Shown here piece after piece: positions 16,181-24,950 of a DNA stretch of 37,502 bases; within the stretch, counting starts at the first letter, position 1, and each line of letters begins with the position of its first letter. Source of the DNA: CAZVEE01 sp964625525. Its GTDB lineage: Bacteria; Pseudomonadota; Alphaproteobacteria; JAJFIK01. A program made the translations under genes and the position numbers. The stretch is from positions 1-37,502 of the forward strand of contig CAZVEE010000035.1 of the NCBI GenBank assembly GCA_964625525.1. Reading direction: 5' to 3'. The notes under the pieces are model-generated. The model saw only the letters and a program-made list of their open reading frames with translations, did no database searches and was not told where the DNA came from.

Positions 16181-18190
16181 CTATGTCCGGCCACTGACCT
16201 GTGTGGGGATTTTGAGCAAATCGTGGCGCGCGCCACCGATGACCGCAAGGGTCTCACGGCCGTGATCCCGGCGCTCGCGCAGCGCCACCTGCGATGCATC
16301 ATCAGTGCGGAACAGCATCTCAACCGCATCGAGCGCCCGCGTCTGTGCAAGCCGCACTTGCGTCACCATCTTGATACAGACGACACGCCATTGATCGAAC
16401 AACGGCCCTTCCGGCGCCTCGCCCAAGTCATCAAGCGCCTCTAAGCTGCGCTCCAGAAAGCGGCGCATTTCGCCTTGTGTACCGCCGATTTCACGGCGTG
16501 CCGCATACCACCCCGCCCCGCCCCCAAGCACGACCAGGAGCGGCACGGCAATGACAGGGCTGACGGCCACGCCGAGGCTGGCCAGAAGCCCCGCCGCCAC
16601 CGCACCGAGCACGCCGCCCCCCAGTGGCGCCCCGACTTTCCAGAGGTATAGGAACAAATCCGGTTGGTCCCGGGTGACCCGTATGTCTGGCAGAGAGCTA
16701 GGCGTCACACTCACCTGCTGGCCCGCATCGGCGAGCGCTTGCAGCTCCGGTGCCGCCGCATAAACCTGGTACACAACCGCGTCCGCATCCGCGCACAGCT
16801 CTTCAATGAAGGCCCAGATGGCGGCGTTGCGAGCCCGGGCAATGCCCTCCGACGCCGTGCGGGTAAAGGCTTCGATCTCCGCCTGGCGCTGCGCCACGTC
16901 AACGGCGGTGATGCCCGGTTCGCCTTCGAGCTCAAAGAGCTTCTGACTCAGGTAGCGATGCAGTTGGGCCCGTGCCTCACGCGTTGGCGCTACCAGGTGC
17001 TCTGCCCAGAAATCATCGATGCGCTTGGAGAGCCGGTCCGGATCGAACACCACATCGTCCGACAGCTCTCGCGCCTCGGCGAGGGCCGCGGTCACCGTCT
17101 GCTCCACCGCGCGCCGGGCGCTGCTGCCGGCCTGCGCACTGGTCAGCACCATGTCATAGAATGTATCCAGCGTGCGCAGATGCCGCTCCATCTCCTCTAG
17201 CGCGGACACGGCGGTGGCCGCAGCATCAGTGATGGCGGTCGCGGCACTCTGGCGCTCGATCAGTGTCCAGACAGCCTTGCGCATGGCCCGGGCTTCATCG
17301 GCATGGGCCTTATGGATCGTGTATTCCTTGGCGGTCACGAGACCGCCCAGCACCGGCAGGCAGACCACGAAAACCTGCTCCGGGTTCAACGTGATGCCTT
17401 GCGCGGCAAAGGCCGCGACCGTGCCACGCCGCTTGTCGTCCAAGATCTGTGGCACGCGAGCCCCGTCCTGGTGCACCCGCGCCAGCCGCTCGTCCACCTG
17501 CTCAATGTCCACATTGACGATGATAATCGCCCGCGGAGCCCGGACCTGATAGCTCTGAAAGATTTCGATCAGATCCGCATGCTGACGGCGGTCTCGCGTC
17601 AACCCGATGACCGAGCGGGTGTAGTCATGCATGCTGGCGGCGGCTTGGGCGCGCACGGTCTCGTCAACACCGTTGATGCCGGGCATGTCCACAATGGTCA
17701 GCCCATTGCGCAAGGCGTCATGGTCGAGGCTCACAACGCCCCGGGCGACACCTGCATTGTTGCGCATGTTATGGCGTTGCAGCAGCAGCCGGGCGAAAGC
17801 GCCTTCATCGGCGCAGGCCTCCGGCGCATCCTCACGCCCCTGATAGAGCACCGCACGGCGGGGCGTTTGGGTTTGCCCATAGCGCAGTTCCACCGGCGCG
17901 ACCGTGCCGGGCAGATGCTCATCCGTGGGCAGCAACGTGCCCATCTGCGTGCCCATGAGCACGTTGAGAAACGTCGATTTACCACTGCCTTCGGCCCCAA
18001 CGACGGAGAGATAGAACGTCTCCTCCGCCACCAGTCGCCGCGCGCGGGCATAGGATGGAGCAATGGCATCCAGCGGCCGCGCCTCCAGCCGCGCCGTCGC
18101 CTCCACCGCATCCAGATTATCGAGAATGCGTTTGCGTAGGGCTGCAAAGGTCGCAGCCACGGCGCCCGCCTCGGTGGCCCCGCCTCCCAT
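16181..18190 (-). CDS. Dynamin-like large GTPase with C-terminal membrane hairpin (GTPase A)
   Basis: 669 aa. Helical N-terminus, P-loop GAEGSGKS (65-72), switch I segment GTVAPV (95-100), G3 DMPG (168-171). G4 is noncanonical: IIIVNVDIEQVD around residues 222-233, with no lysine. A helical middle region (about 300-500) is followed by a two-helix hydrophobic hairpin rich in Gly/Ala/Val (about 519-562) and a short helical C-terminus. GTPase plus stalk plus hairpin is the layout of fusion dynamins such as BDLP, DynA and mitofusins, which bend or fuse membranes. It is the first gene of the three-gene unit. The start is uncertain: ATG at 18190 after a GGGG stretch, or a GTG ten codons later after GAGG. 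Upstream, 165 bases separate it from DUF1674 on the same strand. Confidence 0.78.
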   Translation of the reverse strand: MGGGATEAGAVAATFAALRKRILDNLDAVEATARLEARPLDAIAPSYARARRLVAEETFYLSVVGAEGSGKSTFLNVLMGTQMGTLLPTDEHLPGTVAPVELRYGQTQTPRRAVLYQGREDAPEACADEGAFARLLLQRHNMRNNAGVARGVVSLDHDALRNGLTIVDMPGINGVDETVRAQAAASMHDYTRSVIGLTRDRRQHADLIEIFQSYQVRAPRAIIIVNVDIEQVDERLARVHQDGARVPQILDDKRRGTVAAFAAQGITLNPEQVFVVCLPVLGGLVTAKEYTIHKAHADEARAMRKAVWTLIERQSAATAITDAAATAVSALEEMERHLRTLDTFYDMVLTSAQAGSSARRAVEQTVTAALAEARELSDDVVFDPDRLSKRIDDFWAEHLVAPTREARAQLHRYLSQKLFELEGEPGITAVDVAQRQAEIEAFTRTASEGIARARNAAIWAFIEELCADADAVVYQVYAAAPELQALADAGQQVSVTPSSLPDIRVTRDQPDLFLYLWKVGAPLGGGVLGAVAAGLLASLGVAVSPVIAVPLLVVLGGGAGWYAARREIGGTQGEMRRFLERSLEALDDLGEAPEGPLFDQWRVVCIKMVTQVRLAQTRALDAVEMLFRTDDASQVALRERRDHGRETLAVIGGARHDLLKIPTQVSGRT

Positions 18191-18355
18191 ACCCCAGTCC
18201 CCGCGTCTCAGACGGGTTCGGTCCGCTTGTTCGGCCGACCCCCAGCCCCACTGTCACGTCAGCGCCCCCCCGGGTTGGCCCGAGTGGCGGCTGACAGGCT
18301 GTGATAGTGTGCATGGGCTGAGGCGCAACGCAAGCGGGCGCACCGCTCGGATGCT

Positions 18356-18616
18356 TCAAAAATCGCTGGTCACGCCCTTGCGTTCCCAATCGCCGTAGCG
18401 AGTGGGTTCAGGACCCGCCTGGCCATCGATTTCTTTCGGCGGTTTGGGCTTTTTCTTCTCGTCTTCCTCGCGCTTCTTACGGCGCTCGGCGGCTTCGGCC
18501 AAGGCGCGTTTTGCGGCCTCGCTCAGTTGCTTGGGTGGCTCGCCGGCTGGCGGGGTCTGGTCGGATGTCTCTGTCAAAACAGGCTCCCGGATTCGCTTGA
18601 CGGCTCTTGAGGCCAT
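18356..18616 (-). CDS. DUF1674 / SDHAF4-like protein (putative succinate dehydrogenase assembly factor)
   Basis: 86 aa. A Lys/Glu-rich low-complexity middle region (EEDEKKKPKPPKE) is followed by the conserved C-terminal signature GPEPTRYGDWERKGVTSDF. That signature defines DUF1674 and is shared with mitochondrial SDHAF4, which helps mature the flavinylated succinate dehydrogenase subunit. Only the C-terminal 20-30 residues are conserved in the family. The ATG at 18616 has a GGAG site 5 bases upstream; a GTG at 18646 would add ten residues without a good site. Divergent from htpX, with a 99-base gap. The bacterial function is inferred from the eukaryotic homologue. Confidence 0.88.
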   Translation of the reverse strand: MASRAVKRIREPVLTETSDQTPPAGEPPKQLSEAAKRALAEAAERRKKREEDEKKKPKPPKEIDGQAGPEPTRYGDWERKGVTSDF

Positions 18617-18715
18617 CCCATCTCCGAACATGATCTGAAATACCACGCTGTCCAGGGCCAGTCCCGCTATAGTGCGTGCGGCGTGTTGGACTCCGGTTAG
18701 GGACGGGACAGAGTT

Positions 18716-19585
18716 ATGAATATGATGCGCACCTATATGCTGATGGCGGCCATGACGGCGCTGTTTGTCGGCATCGGCTTCTTGATTGCCGGCGAGATGG
18801 GCATGATCATCGCCCTAGTCATCGCGGCGGGCATGAATGTCTTCGCCTATTGGAATTCCGATCAGGTCGTGCTGCGCATGTACAATGCGCGCCAGGTGGA
18901 CGAAGCCACGGCCCCGGACTTCGTGCGCATGGTGCAACTGTTGGCGCAGAATGCCGAGCTGCCCATGCCCAAAGTGTACATTATCGACGAAGCTCAGCCG
19001 AACGCCTTCGCCACCGGCCGGAACCCGGAAAATGCCGCGGTGGCCGCCACCACGGGCCTGATGCAAATGCTGACCCGCGAGGAGCTGGCGGGCGTCATGG
19101 CCCATGAGCTGGCGCACATCAAAAACCGCGACACGCTCATCATGACGATCACCGCGACGCTGGCCGGGGCGATCTCCATGCTGGCGAATTTCGCTTTCTT
19201 CTTCGGTGGCAATGACCGCAACAACCCGCTGGGCCTGATCGGCACCCTCTTGATCATGATCCTGGCGCCGATCGCTGCCGCCCTGGTACAGATGGCCATC
19301 AGCCGGACGCGGGAATACAGCGCCGACAAGCTGGGCGCGGAAATTTGCGGCCGCCCGCTGTGGCTGGCCTCGGCGCTGGCGAAAATCTCCCGCGGCGCGG
19401 AAGCCATCGACAATGATCGGGCCGAAGCCAACCCGGCCACCGCCCATATGTTCATCATCAACCCGCTGCACGCGCAGGCCGTGGATAGTCTGTTCTCCAC
19501 CCACCCCAACACGGCGAACCGCATCGCCGCATTGCAGGAGTTGGAGGCCCAGATGAACGGCGGCGGTCAAGGCCCTTGGACCTGA
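18716..19585 (+). CDS. htpX: Membrane zinc metalloprotease HtpX
   Basis: 289 aa, the usual length. An inner-membrane M48 protease that degrades misfolded membrane proteins together with FtsH. N-terminal helices (about 7-25, 28-46) precede the zinc motif HELAH (His130, Glu131, His134). Two further helices span about 143-165 and 172-196, followed by SRTREYSADKLGAE with the third zinc ligand Glu. A GGGACAGAG stretch lies upstream of the ATG. The next gene, a methyltransferase, begins 22 bases later, and rsmB and rpe follow on the same strand. Confidence 0.97.
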   Translation: MNMMRTYMLMAAMTALFVGIGFLIAGEMGMIIALVIAAGMNVFAYWNSDQVVLRMYNARQVDEATAPDFVRMVQLLAQNAELPMPKVYIIDEAQPNAFATGRNPENAAVAATTGLMQMLTREELAGVMAHELAHIKNRDTLIMTITATLAGAISMLANFAFFFGGNDRNNPLGLIGTLLIMILAPIAAALVQMAISRTREYSADKLGAEICGRPLWLASALAKISRGAEAIDNDRAEANPATAHMFIINPLHAQAVDSLFSTHPNTANRIAALQELEAQMNGGGQGPWT

Positions 19586-19607
19586 GGCAAACGACAGAGA
19601 CCTCACC

Positions 19608-20441
19608 ATGACTGAGAGTAAGGATTGGCGCGCCCTCAATCGCGCCAATTGGGACGAGCGCGTGGGCCATCATTTGGTCTCGCCCGCCTATGACTTGACG
19701 CCGTTGCGCGAGGGCCGCGCCCGGCTGCATCCCATTGAAGAGCAGGAGCTGGGCGATGTTACCGGCCTGCGGGTTCTTCACCTGCAGTGTCATTTCGGCC
19801 GCGACAGCCTGATCCTGGTGCAAAAGGGCGCCTGTGAGGTGGTGGCGCTCGACTTCTCGGGCGAGGCCATCACCGCCGCCAATCGCATCACCGCGGAGCT
19901 CGGCTATCAGGACCGCGCCCGCTTCGTCGAAGCTGATCTCTATGATGCGCCGACGGCCATCCCAGAACCCGCCAGTTTCGACCGGGTCGTCGTGACTTGG
20001 GGGGCGATCTATTGGCTGCCGGATATTCGCCGCTGGGCCGAGATCGCCGCCTCATTCCTGAAACCGGGCGGCGCGCTCTACTTGGCCGAAGGGCATCCGA
20101 GTGCCTTCGTGTTCGATAGTCGCGTGTCCGCGTCTGGGCCGGTCCCAGGACCGCTGGTCCCATACTTCCAGACCGAGCCCTTCGTCGAAGAAGACCCGTC
20201 TGATTACGCCAATGCGGAGGCTGTGTTGGTCAATGCGGGCACGTATAGCTGGCCCCACCAGCTCGGCCAGATCGTCACCGCGATCATAGATGCGGGCCTG
20301 ACCCTGCGCTTCCTGCACGAACATGACAGCCTGCCCTGGGCCATGTATGACAGCTTGCGTGCCGATGAGAATGGCATGTATCGCTGGCCGGACAAGCCCT
20401 GGCTGCCCCTGGCCTTCTCCCTGCTGGCCGAGCGCCGCTGA
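19608..20441 (+). CDS. Class I SAM-dependent methyltransferase, substrate unknown
   Basis: 277 aa. SAM-binding motif I is VLHLQCHFGRDSL (about 55-67), a Cys/His-containing variant of the glycine-rich loop. Motif II is an acidic strand end VVALDFSGEAI, and motif IV lies around VVVTWGAIYWLPDI. The start ESKDWRALNRANWDERV and the long C-terminal half containing LPWAMYD and a final WPDKPWLPLAFSLLA are typical of a conserved group of small-molecule-type methyltransferases. The substrate cannot be inferred. It sits between htpX and rsmB, 22 and 36 bases away, and is probably co-transcribed. Confidence 0.88.
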   Translation: MTESKDWRALNRANWDERVGHHLVSPAYDLTPLREGRARLHPIEEQELGDVTGLRVLHLQCHFGRDSLILVQKGACEVVALDFSGEAITAANRITAELGYQDRARFVEADLYDAPTAIPEPASFDRVVVTWGAIYWLPDIRRWAEIAASFLKPGGALYLAEGHPSAFVFDSRVSASGPVPGPLVPYFQTEPFVEEDPSDYANAEAVLVNAGTYSWPHQLGQIVTAIIDAGLTLRFLHEHDSLPWAMYDSLRADENGMYRWPDKPWLPLAFSLLAERR

Positions 20442-20477
20442 CGGCCCTGCTCCGCCCTCTCTCGTGAAAGCCTTTTT

Positions 20478-21773
20478 GTGACCGCCACTCCCGTTTCCGC
20501 GCGCGCCGCGGCGCTTTTCCTGTTTACCGGCGTGATCCGCAAGGCCCGCCCCCTCGATGATGTGTGGGCAGAGCAGATGCGCGACGGCCCCTTGGGCAAG
20601 TTAGAACCGCGCGACCGGGCCTTTGCCCGCGCGCTCACCGCCACGGCCCTGCGTCGCCTCGGTCAAGTGGATGCCATTCTGGGCGACTTGGTCGAGCGCC
20701 TGCCCGAGCCCGCGCGCGTCACCGATATCCTGCGCCTGGGCCTTACGCAGACAATCTTCCTGGGCATCGCGCCCCATGCGGCAGTGGGTGAATCCGTGAC
20801 CCTCGCCGCCGATCATCACCAGACCCGCCGCTACAAGGGGCTCGTCAATGCGGTGTTGCGCCGGGCGAGTGAGCGGGCGGCGGCATTGGCGCAAGCCGGC
20901 GACGCGGAGCGCCTCAACACGCCCCCCTGGCTTTGGGAAAGCTGGTGCGCGGCCTATGGCGAGGAGACCACCCGCGCCATCGCCCGTCAGCATCTGAACG
21001 ATCCGCCCCTCGACATCACCGTGAAAGAAGCGCCGCGCCAATGGGCCGCCCGCCTCGACGGCACGTTGTTGCCGCAGAACACAGTCCGTCGCGCCTTGAC
21101 CGATGTGACAGCCCTGCCCGGTTTCGAAGCCGGCGCCTGGTGGGTGCAGGATGCCGCCGCGGCCTTGCCCGTCGCCCTGCTGGGCGCGGTGGACGGTCAA
21201 TGCGTGATTGATCTGTGTGCCGCGCCGGGAGGCAAGACCGCGCAGTTAGCCGCCCAGGGCGCTCAGGTGACCGCCGTGGATCGGTCCGCGGGCCGGCTTG
21301 CGCGGGTGCGGAGCAATCTGGACCGGCTGGCGCTGAATGCTGACCTGATCACCGCAGATGCAACGGCGTGGCGCCCCGAGACGCCCGCCCCCGCGATCCT
21401 GCTTGATGCACCGTGCAGCGCCACTGGCACGATCCGCCGCCATCCGGACGTCGCGTATCTCAAGACGCCCGAGGACGTGTCCACGCTGGCCGGCCTGCAA
21501 AGTCGCTTGCTTGACGCGGCGCGCGAGATGCTCGCCCCCGGCGGCCGCCTCGTCTACTGCACGTGCTCGCTCCAACCCGAGGAAGGCCCGGACCAGATCG
21601 CAGCCGCACTGACGCGTCATCCCGACCTGCGCCTCGACCCGATCGCGGGCGAGGAGATTGGCGGCCTCCATGAGGCCCTCACGCCCGAGGGTGCCGTGCG
21701 CACACTGCCGGCCCAGTGGAGCGATCAGGGCGGCCTCGACGGCTTTTTCATCGCCCGCCTGACACGGACCTAA
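20478..21773 (+). CDS. rsmB: 16S rRNA m5C967 methyltransferase RsmB
   Basis: 431 aa. An N-terminal NusB-like RNA-binding domain (about 1-135, including RYKGLVNAVLRR) precedes a Rossmann-like SAM domain. The motifs CAAPGGKTAQLA, LDAPCSATGTIRRHPDV (Cys motif IV) and YCTCSLQPEEG (Cys motif VI, the nucleophile) define RNA m5C methyltransferases of the RsmB/Sun type. The start is a GTG at 20478 with a weak AAAG site; no better start lies nearby. It precedes rpe by 122 bases, a gap with no clear terminator. Confidence 0.96.
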   Translation: MTATPVSARAAALFLFTGVIRKARPLDDVWAEQMRDGPLGKLEPRDRAFARALTATALRRLGQVDAILGDLVERLPEPARVTDILRLGLTQTIFLGIAPHAAVGESVTLAADHHQTRRYKGLVNAVLRRASERAAALAQAGDAERLNTPPWLWESWCAAYGEETTRAIARQHLNDPPLDITVKEAPRQWAARLDGTLLPQNTVRRALTDVTALPGFEAGAWWVQDAAAALPVALLGAVDGQCVIDLCAAPGGKTAQLAAQGAQVTAVDRSAGRLARVRSNLDRLALNADLITADATAWRPETPAPAILLDAPCSATGTIRRHPDVAYLKTPEDVSTLAGLQSRLLDAAREMLAPGGRLVYCTCSLQPEEGPDQIAAALTRHPDLRLDPIAGEEIGGLHEALTPEGAVRTLPAQWSDQGGLDGFFIARLTRT

Positions 21774-21895
21774 AACTGCCCGAAAACCGTGTATTTTTAC
21801 GACTCTTTCACCATGAATGACGCAAGGTCCTGTATCTGGGTCATTTTCGAACAGCACATCTTGCGCCAACTTGGGAACAGGTGCTAACTGGGCTT

Positions 21896-22561
21896 ATGAG
21901 CGACTCTATTCGAATCGCCCCCTCCATTCTCTCGGCGGATTTCGCACGCCTCGGCGAGGAAGTGCGCGCCGTAGCGGAGGCTGGCGCCGACTACATCCAT
22001 ATCGACGTGATGGACGGGCATTTCGTGCCTAACCTCACGATCGGTCCGGGCGTGGTGCGCGCGCTGCGTCCGCACACCGACAAACCCTTCGACGTGCATC
22101 TGATGATCGCGCCGGTGGATCCCTTCATCGACGACTTCGTGGACGCCGGTGCCAATATCGTGACCGTCCATCCCGAAGCTGGCCCGCATCTCCATCGGAC
22201 CCTCCAGCGCATTAAGGCGGCGGGCGCCAAGGCCGGTGTGGCGCTGAACCCCGCGACCCCCATTGAGGTCCTGGATTATGTCATCGACGACGTGGATCTG
22301 ATCCTGGTCATGAGCGTCAATCCGGGCTTCGGCGGCCAGAGCTTCCTGGACGGCCAACTCGCCAAGATCGCCGCCTTGCGCGGGCGCATCGACGAGACAG
22401 GCCGAGACATCGAGCTGGAAGTGGACGGCGGCGTGAACGAGGAAACCGCCGCCAAAGTCATCGCCGCCGGAGCCCGCGTTCTCGTTGCGGGTACGGCAAC
22501 CTTCAAAGGCGGGCCGAAAGCCTACGCCAAGAACATCAAAAGGCTGCGCGGGGGCACCTGA
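21896..22561 (+). CDS. rpe: Ribulose-phosphate 3-epimerase
   Basis: 221 aa. It interconverts ribulose-5-phosphate and xylulose-5-phosphate in the pentose phosphate pathway. The TIM-barrel signatures are clear: IAPSILSADF, YIHIDVMDGHFVPNLTIGP with the metal-binding His and catalytic Asp, FDVHLMI, MSVNPGFGGQSF and ELEVDGGV. The ATG at 21896 matches the usual family start; an in-frame GTG at 21881 has a somewhat better GGGA upstream and would add five residues. It is followed 26 bases later by the heparinase-family gene. Confidence 0.97.
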   Translation: MSDSIRIAPSILSADFARLGEEVRAVAEAGADYIHIDVMDGHFVPNLTIGPGVVRALRPHTDKPFDVHLMIAPVDPFIDDFVDAGANIVTVHPEAGPHLHRTLQRIKAAGAKAGVALNPATPIEVLDYVIDDVDLILVMSVNPGFGGQSFLDGQLAKIAALRGRIDETGRDIELEVDGGVNEETAAKVIAAGARVLVAGTATFKGGPKAYAKNIKRLRGGT

Positions 22562-22587
22562 CGTCCCTTCGCCGGAAGGAGGCAGCC

Positions 22588-24834
22588 ATGGCCATTATGG
22601 CGCGCGCACAAGGATGGGCCGACGTGGCACAGACAAATCTCAGCACCGCATGGAAAGGCCTCTGCGCCAAGACGATGCTCTCCTGGAGCGACATGCTGGG
22701 CCAGCGCGGCCCCCTGCCCGACCGGGTGCAGTTCTGCGCGCCGTTGATTGCCGACGCCGATGAAACCGCGGCGCTGAAGCTGTTTTCCGGCCGCTTTGCC
22801 TTTGCCGGCGAGCAGCACAGCTTTGACACCGGCACCGCGCCCTGGAGCGCGGCCGAGCCCGGCGCCGCCTGGGCCGAAGCCTTGCACGGCTTTGCCTGGT
22901 TCGATCAGTTCACAGCGCTTGAGGGCGAGGACATCCGCGACCATATGCGCTGGCTCGTCAGCACCTGGATGACCGAGAAAGGCCGCTGGGATCCGGTCGC
23001 CTGGCGCCCGCATGTGACGGCGCGCCGGCTGATGGCCTGGTTCCTCCATGCCCGGCGTATTCTGGACGGGGCGGACGTGATCTGGCGCTCGACCTTCCTG
23101 CGCTCCATCGCCCGCCAGGCACGGCATCTGGATAATACCGCCCAGTGGGCGGATGACGGCGAGGGGCGCATGACCGCCGCCATTGGCCTGGCCATGACCG
23201 GCCTGTGCCTGCCTCATGCGGAAAAGCGCGCCGAGCGAGGCCTGGCCTTGGTGATCGACGAAATTGAGCGCCAGATCCTGCCCGATGGCGGCCATGTGAG
23301 CCGCAACCCCGAGACGCTGGTCCGCATCCTGACGGATCTGCTGAATCTGCGCGCCGCCGTGGCGCATCAGCGCCTGGAACTGCCTGAACCGATCCAGCAT
23401 GCGCTGGATCGTATGTTCCCCATGGTGCGGTTCTTCCGCCACGGTGACGGCGGGCTTGCGCATTTCAACGGCGCCCGCGATCTCCACGCAGAGTATCTGG
23501 ATGCCATTCTGGCCCATGACGAAACCGCCGGACGGCCGCTGCTGCGCGCCAATCAGTCGGGCTTTCAGCGCATTGCCCAGGGCGACACGCTTGTCATCAT
23601 GGATACAGGCACGCCGCCAGAAGGCGCCCTGGGCCGGGAAGCCCATGCGGGCTGCCTGTCGTTCGAACTGAGTGTCGGTGCCCAGCGTGTCATCGCCAAT
23701 TGCGGCGCCACAGGCGTCATGGGCAAGGAGTGGCGCCACGCTCTGCGTGCCACGGCCGCCCATTCCACGGTGACCCTGGCCGATACCTCCAGTTGCTCTT
23801 TCCTATCGAGCGATGACGGCGCCCTGTTCGGCGACGGTCGGGTGATCCTCGGCCCCCGAATTATCACCAGCGAGCGGCGCGAGGATGACGACGGCGCGGT
23901 GATCGAGGCCTCCCATGACGGTTATGAAAGCCGTCTGGGCCTCTTGCATCGCCGCCGCCTGTTCCTCAGTGCCGATGGCTTGGATCTGCGCGGGGAAGAC
24001 ACGCTGATCGCCACCGGCTCGCGGGCTGCTGCGGCGCGGGCCCTTGGACGGCCTTTTGTGGCCCGCTTCCATCTACACCCGGACATCACAGCGGAGCTGG
24101 CCTGGGACGAAAGCGATGTGCGTCTGGCCCTGCCGGATGGCACGACGTTCCGCTTCCGTCTGACCGGCGGCAGCCTGGCCATCGAAGACAGCGCCTATGT
24201 GGAGGCGGATGGCTCGGTGCGCGGCGCCAAGCAGATCGTCGTGCAGGGGCGTATCGGCGAGGAGCCGAGCGTTGTGCGCTGGACGCTGCAAAGCGTAGCT
24301 GCTGAAGCAACTCTGGCCGCGCAGGACGAGATCGCGACTGAGCCGGTGCCAGTACCAGGGCCAGTACCAGCGCCAGGGCCAGGGCCAGTGCCAGCACCAG
24401 GGCCGGTGCCGGAACCGGTTCAAGACACAACGCCTGAGCCGGTCACCGAACCCGCAATCGCCGCAGCAGAACGCGTTGAACCAGCAGAGGGCGAGGACAC
24501 GGTCATCGTCACCGCAACGGCGGCCACCCCCGACGAAACCGTCAGCATCGAGACAAACCGTGTTCGGGAGCCTGAAGCCATCCCTGAACCCGAGATCACC
24601 CCTTCTGGTGCAGCCGAGCCCGTTGCCCTGGCCTTAGAGGCCGAGACAGGGGACGACGCGGATGACGCCCCAGCAGAAGCCGAACCAGCCGCCGCCGCCG
24701 TGACGCCGGACCCTCTCCCGCGGACAACCCTGCGCCCGAAAGCAGCGCGCAAAAAAGGCGCGCCCAAAGGCATTGAGGATGATTGGCCGCCGGTGCGCCT
24801 GGAAGACGTGAAGATCCTGGAGCCCCTCTCCTAG
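22588..24834 (+). CDS. Heparinase II/III-family protein with long low-complexity tail
   Basis: 748 aa. Residues about 1-310 form an alpha-helical region like the (alpha/alpha) toroid of heparinase II/III-type polysaccharide lyases, with WFLHARRILDGADVIWRS and HLDNTAQWADDGEGRMTA. Residues about 330-570 are the beta-sandwich domain, with AHAGCLSFELS and RATAAHSTVTLADTSS. Alphaproteobacteria commonly carry such a protein near rsmB/rpe; it lacks an obvious signal peptide and its substrate is unknown. Residues about 571-748 are a Pro/Glu/Ala-rich tail, including a PVPxPGP-type repeat (about 585-611), ending in a short conserved-looking PVRLEDVKILEPLS. A GGAAGGAGG site precedes the ATG. Family is confident; enzymatic activity is not. 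Confidence 0.85.
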   Translation: MAIMARAQGWADVAQTNLSTAWKGLCAKTMLSWSDMLGQRGPLPDRVQFCAPLIADADETAALKLFSGRFAFAGEQHSFDTGTAPWSAAEPGAAWAEALHGFAWFDQFTALEGEDIRDHMRWLVSTWMTEKGRWDPVAWRPHVTARRLMAWFLHARRILDGADVIWRSTFLRSIARQARHLDNTAQWADDGEGRMTAAIGLAMTGLCLPHAEKRAERGLALVIDEIERQILPDGGHVSRNPETLVRILTDLLNLRAAVAHQRLELPEPIQHALDRMFPMVRFFRHGDGGLAHFNGARDLHAEYLDAILAHDETAGRPLLRANQSGFQRIAQGDTLVIMDTGTPPEGALGREAHAGCLSFELSVGAQRVIANCGATGVMGKEWRHALRATAAHSTVTLADTSSCSFLSSDDGALFGDGRVILGPRIITSERREDDDGAVIEASHDGYESRLGLLHRRRLFLSADGLDLRGEDTLIATGSRAAAARALGRPFVARFHLHPDITAELAWDESDVRLALPDGTTFRFRLTGGSLAIEDSAYVEADGSVRGAKQIVVQGRIGEEPSVVRWTLQSVAAEATLAAQDEIATEPVPVPGPVPAPGPGPVPAPGPVPEPVQDTTPEPVTEPAIAAAERVEPAEGEDTVIVTATAATPDETVSIETNRVREPEAIPEPEITPSGAAEPVALALEAETGDDADDAPAEAEPAAAAVTPDPLPRTTLRPKAARKKGAPKGIEDDWPPVRLEDVKILEPLS
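24342..24420. repeat. Imperfect 6/12-bp tandem repeat in the heparinase-family tail
   Basis: A run of CCAGTACCAGGG-like units (CCAG+GCC/TAC/CAC variants) over about 79 bases encodes alternating Pro-Val/Ala-Pro-Gly. It looks like a slippage-generated tract and stays in frame. Confidence 0.7.
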
Positions 24835-24950
24835 GTGTGATAAGATCCCTCAATACAATTGATGCGCGTCTCAAGCCATGGCAGCCGGCGGGGTGTTTCC
24901 GCGACGCCGAGCCATCCCACCCGAGACGGTCGCGTATTTGAGGGAGAGCC

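Noticed and set aside
22522..23763. Minus-strand frame of about 413 codons opposite the heparinase-family gene
   Set aside because: No family match, and the opposite strand carries an excellent lyase-like protein with a strong ribosome-binding site.
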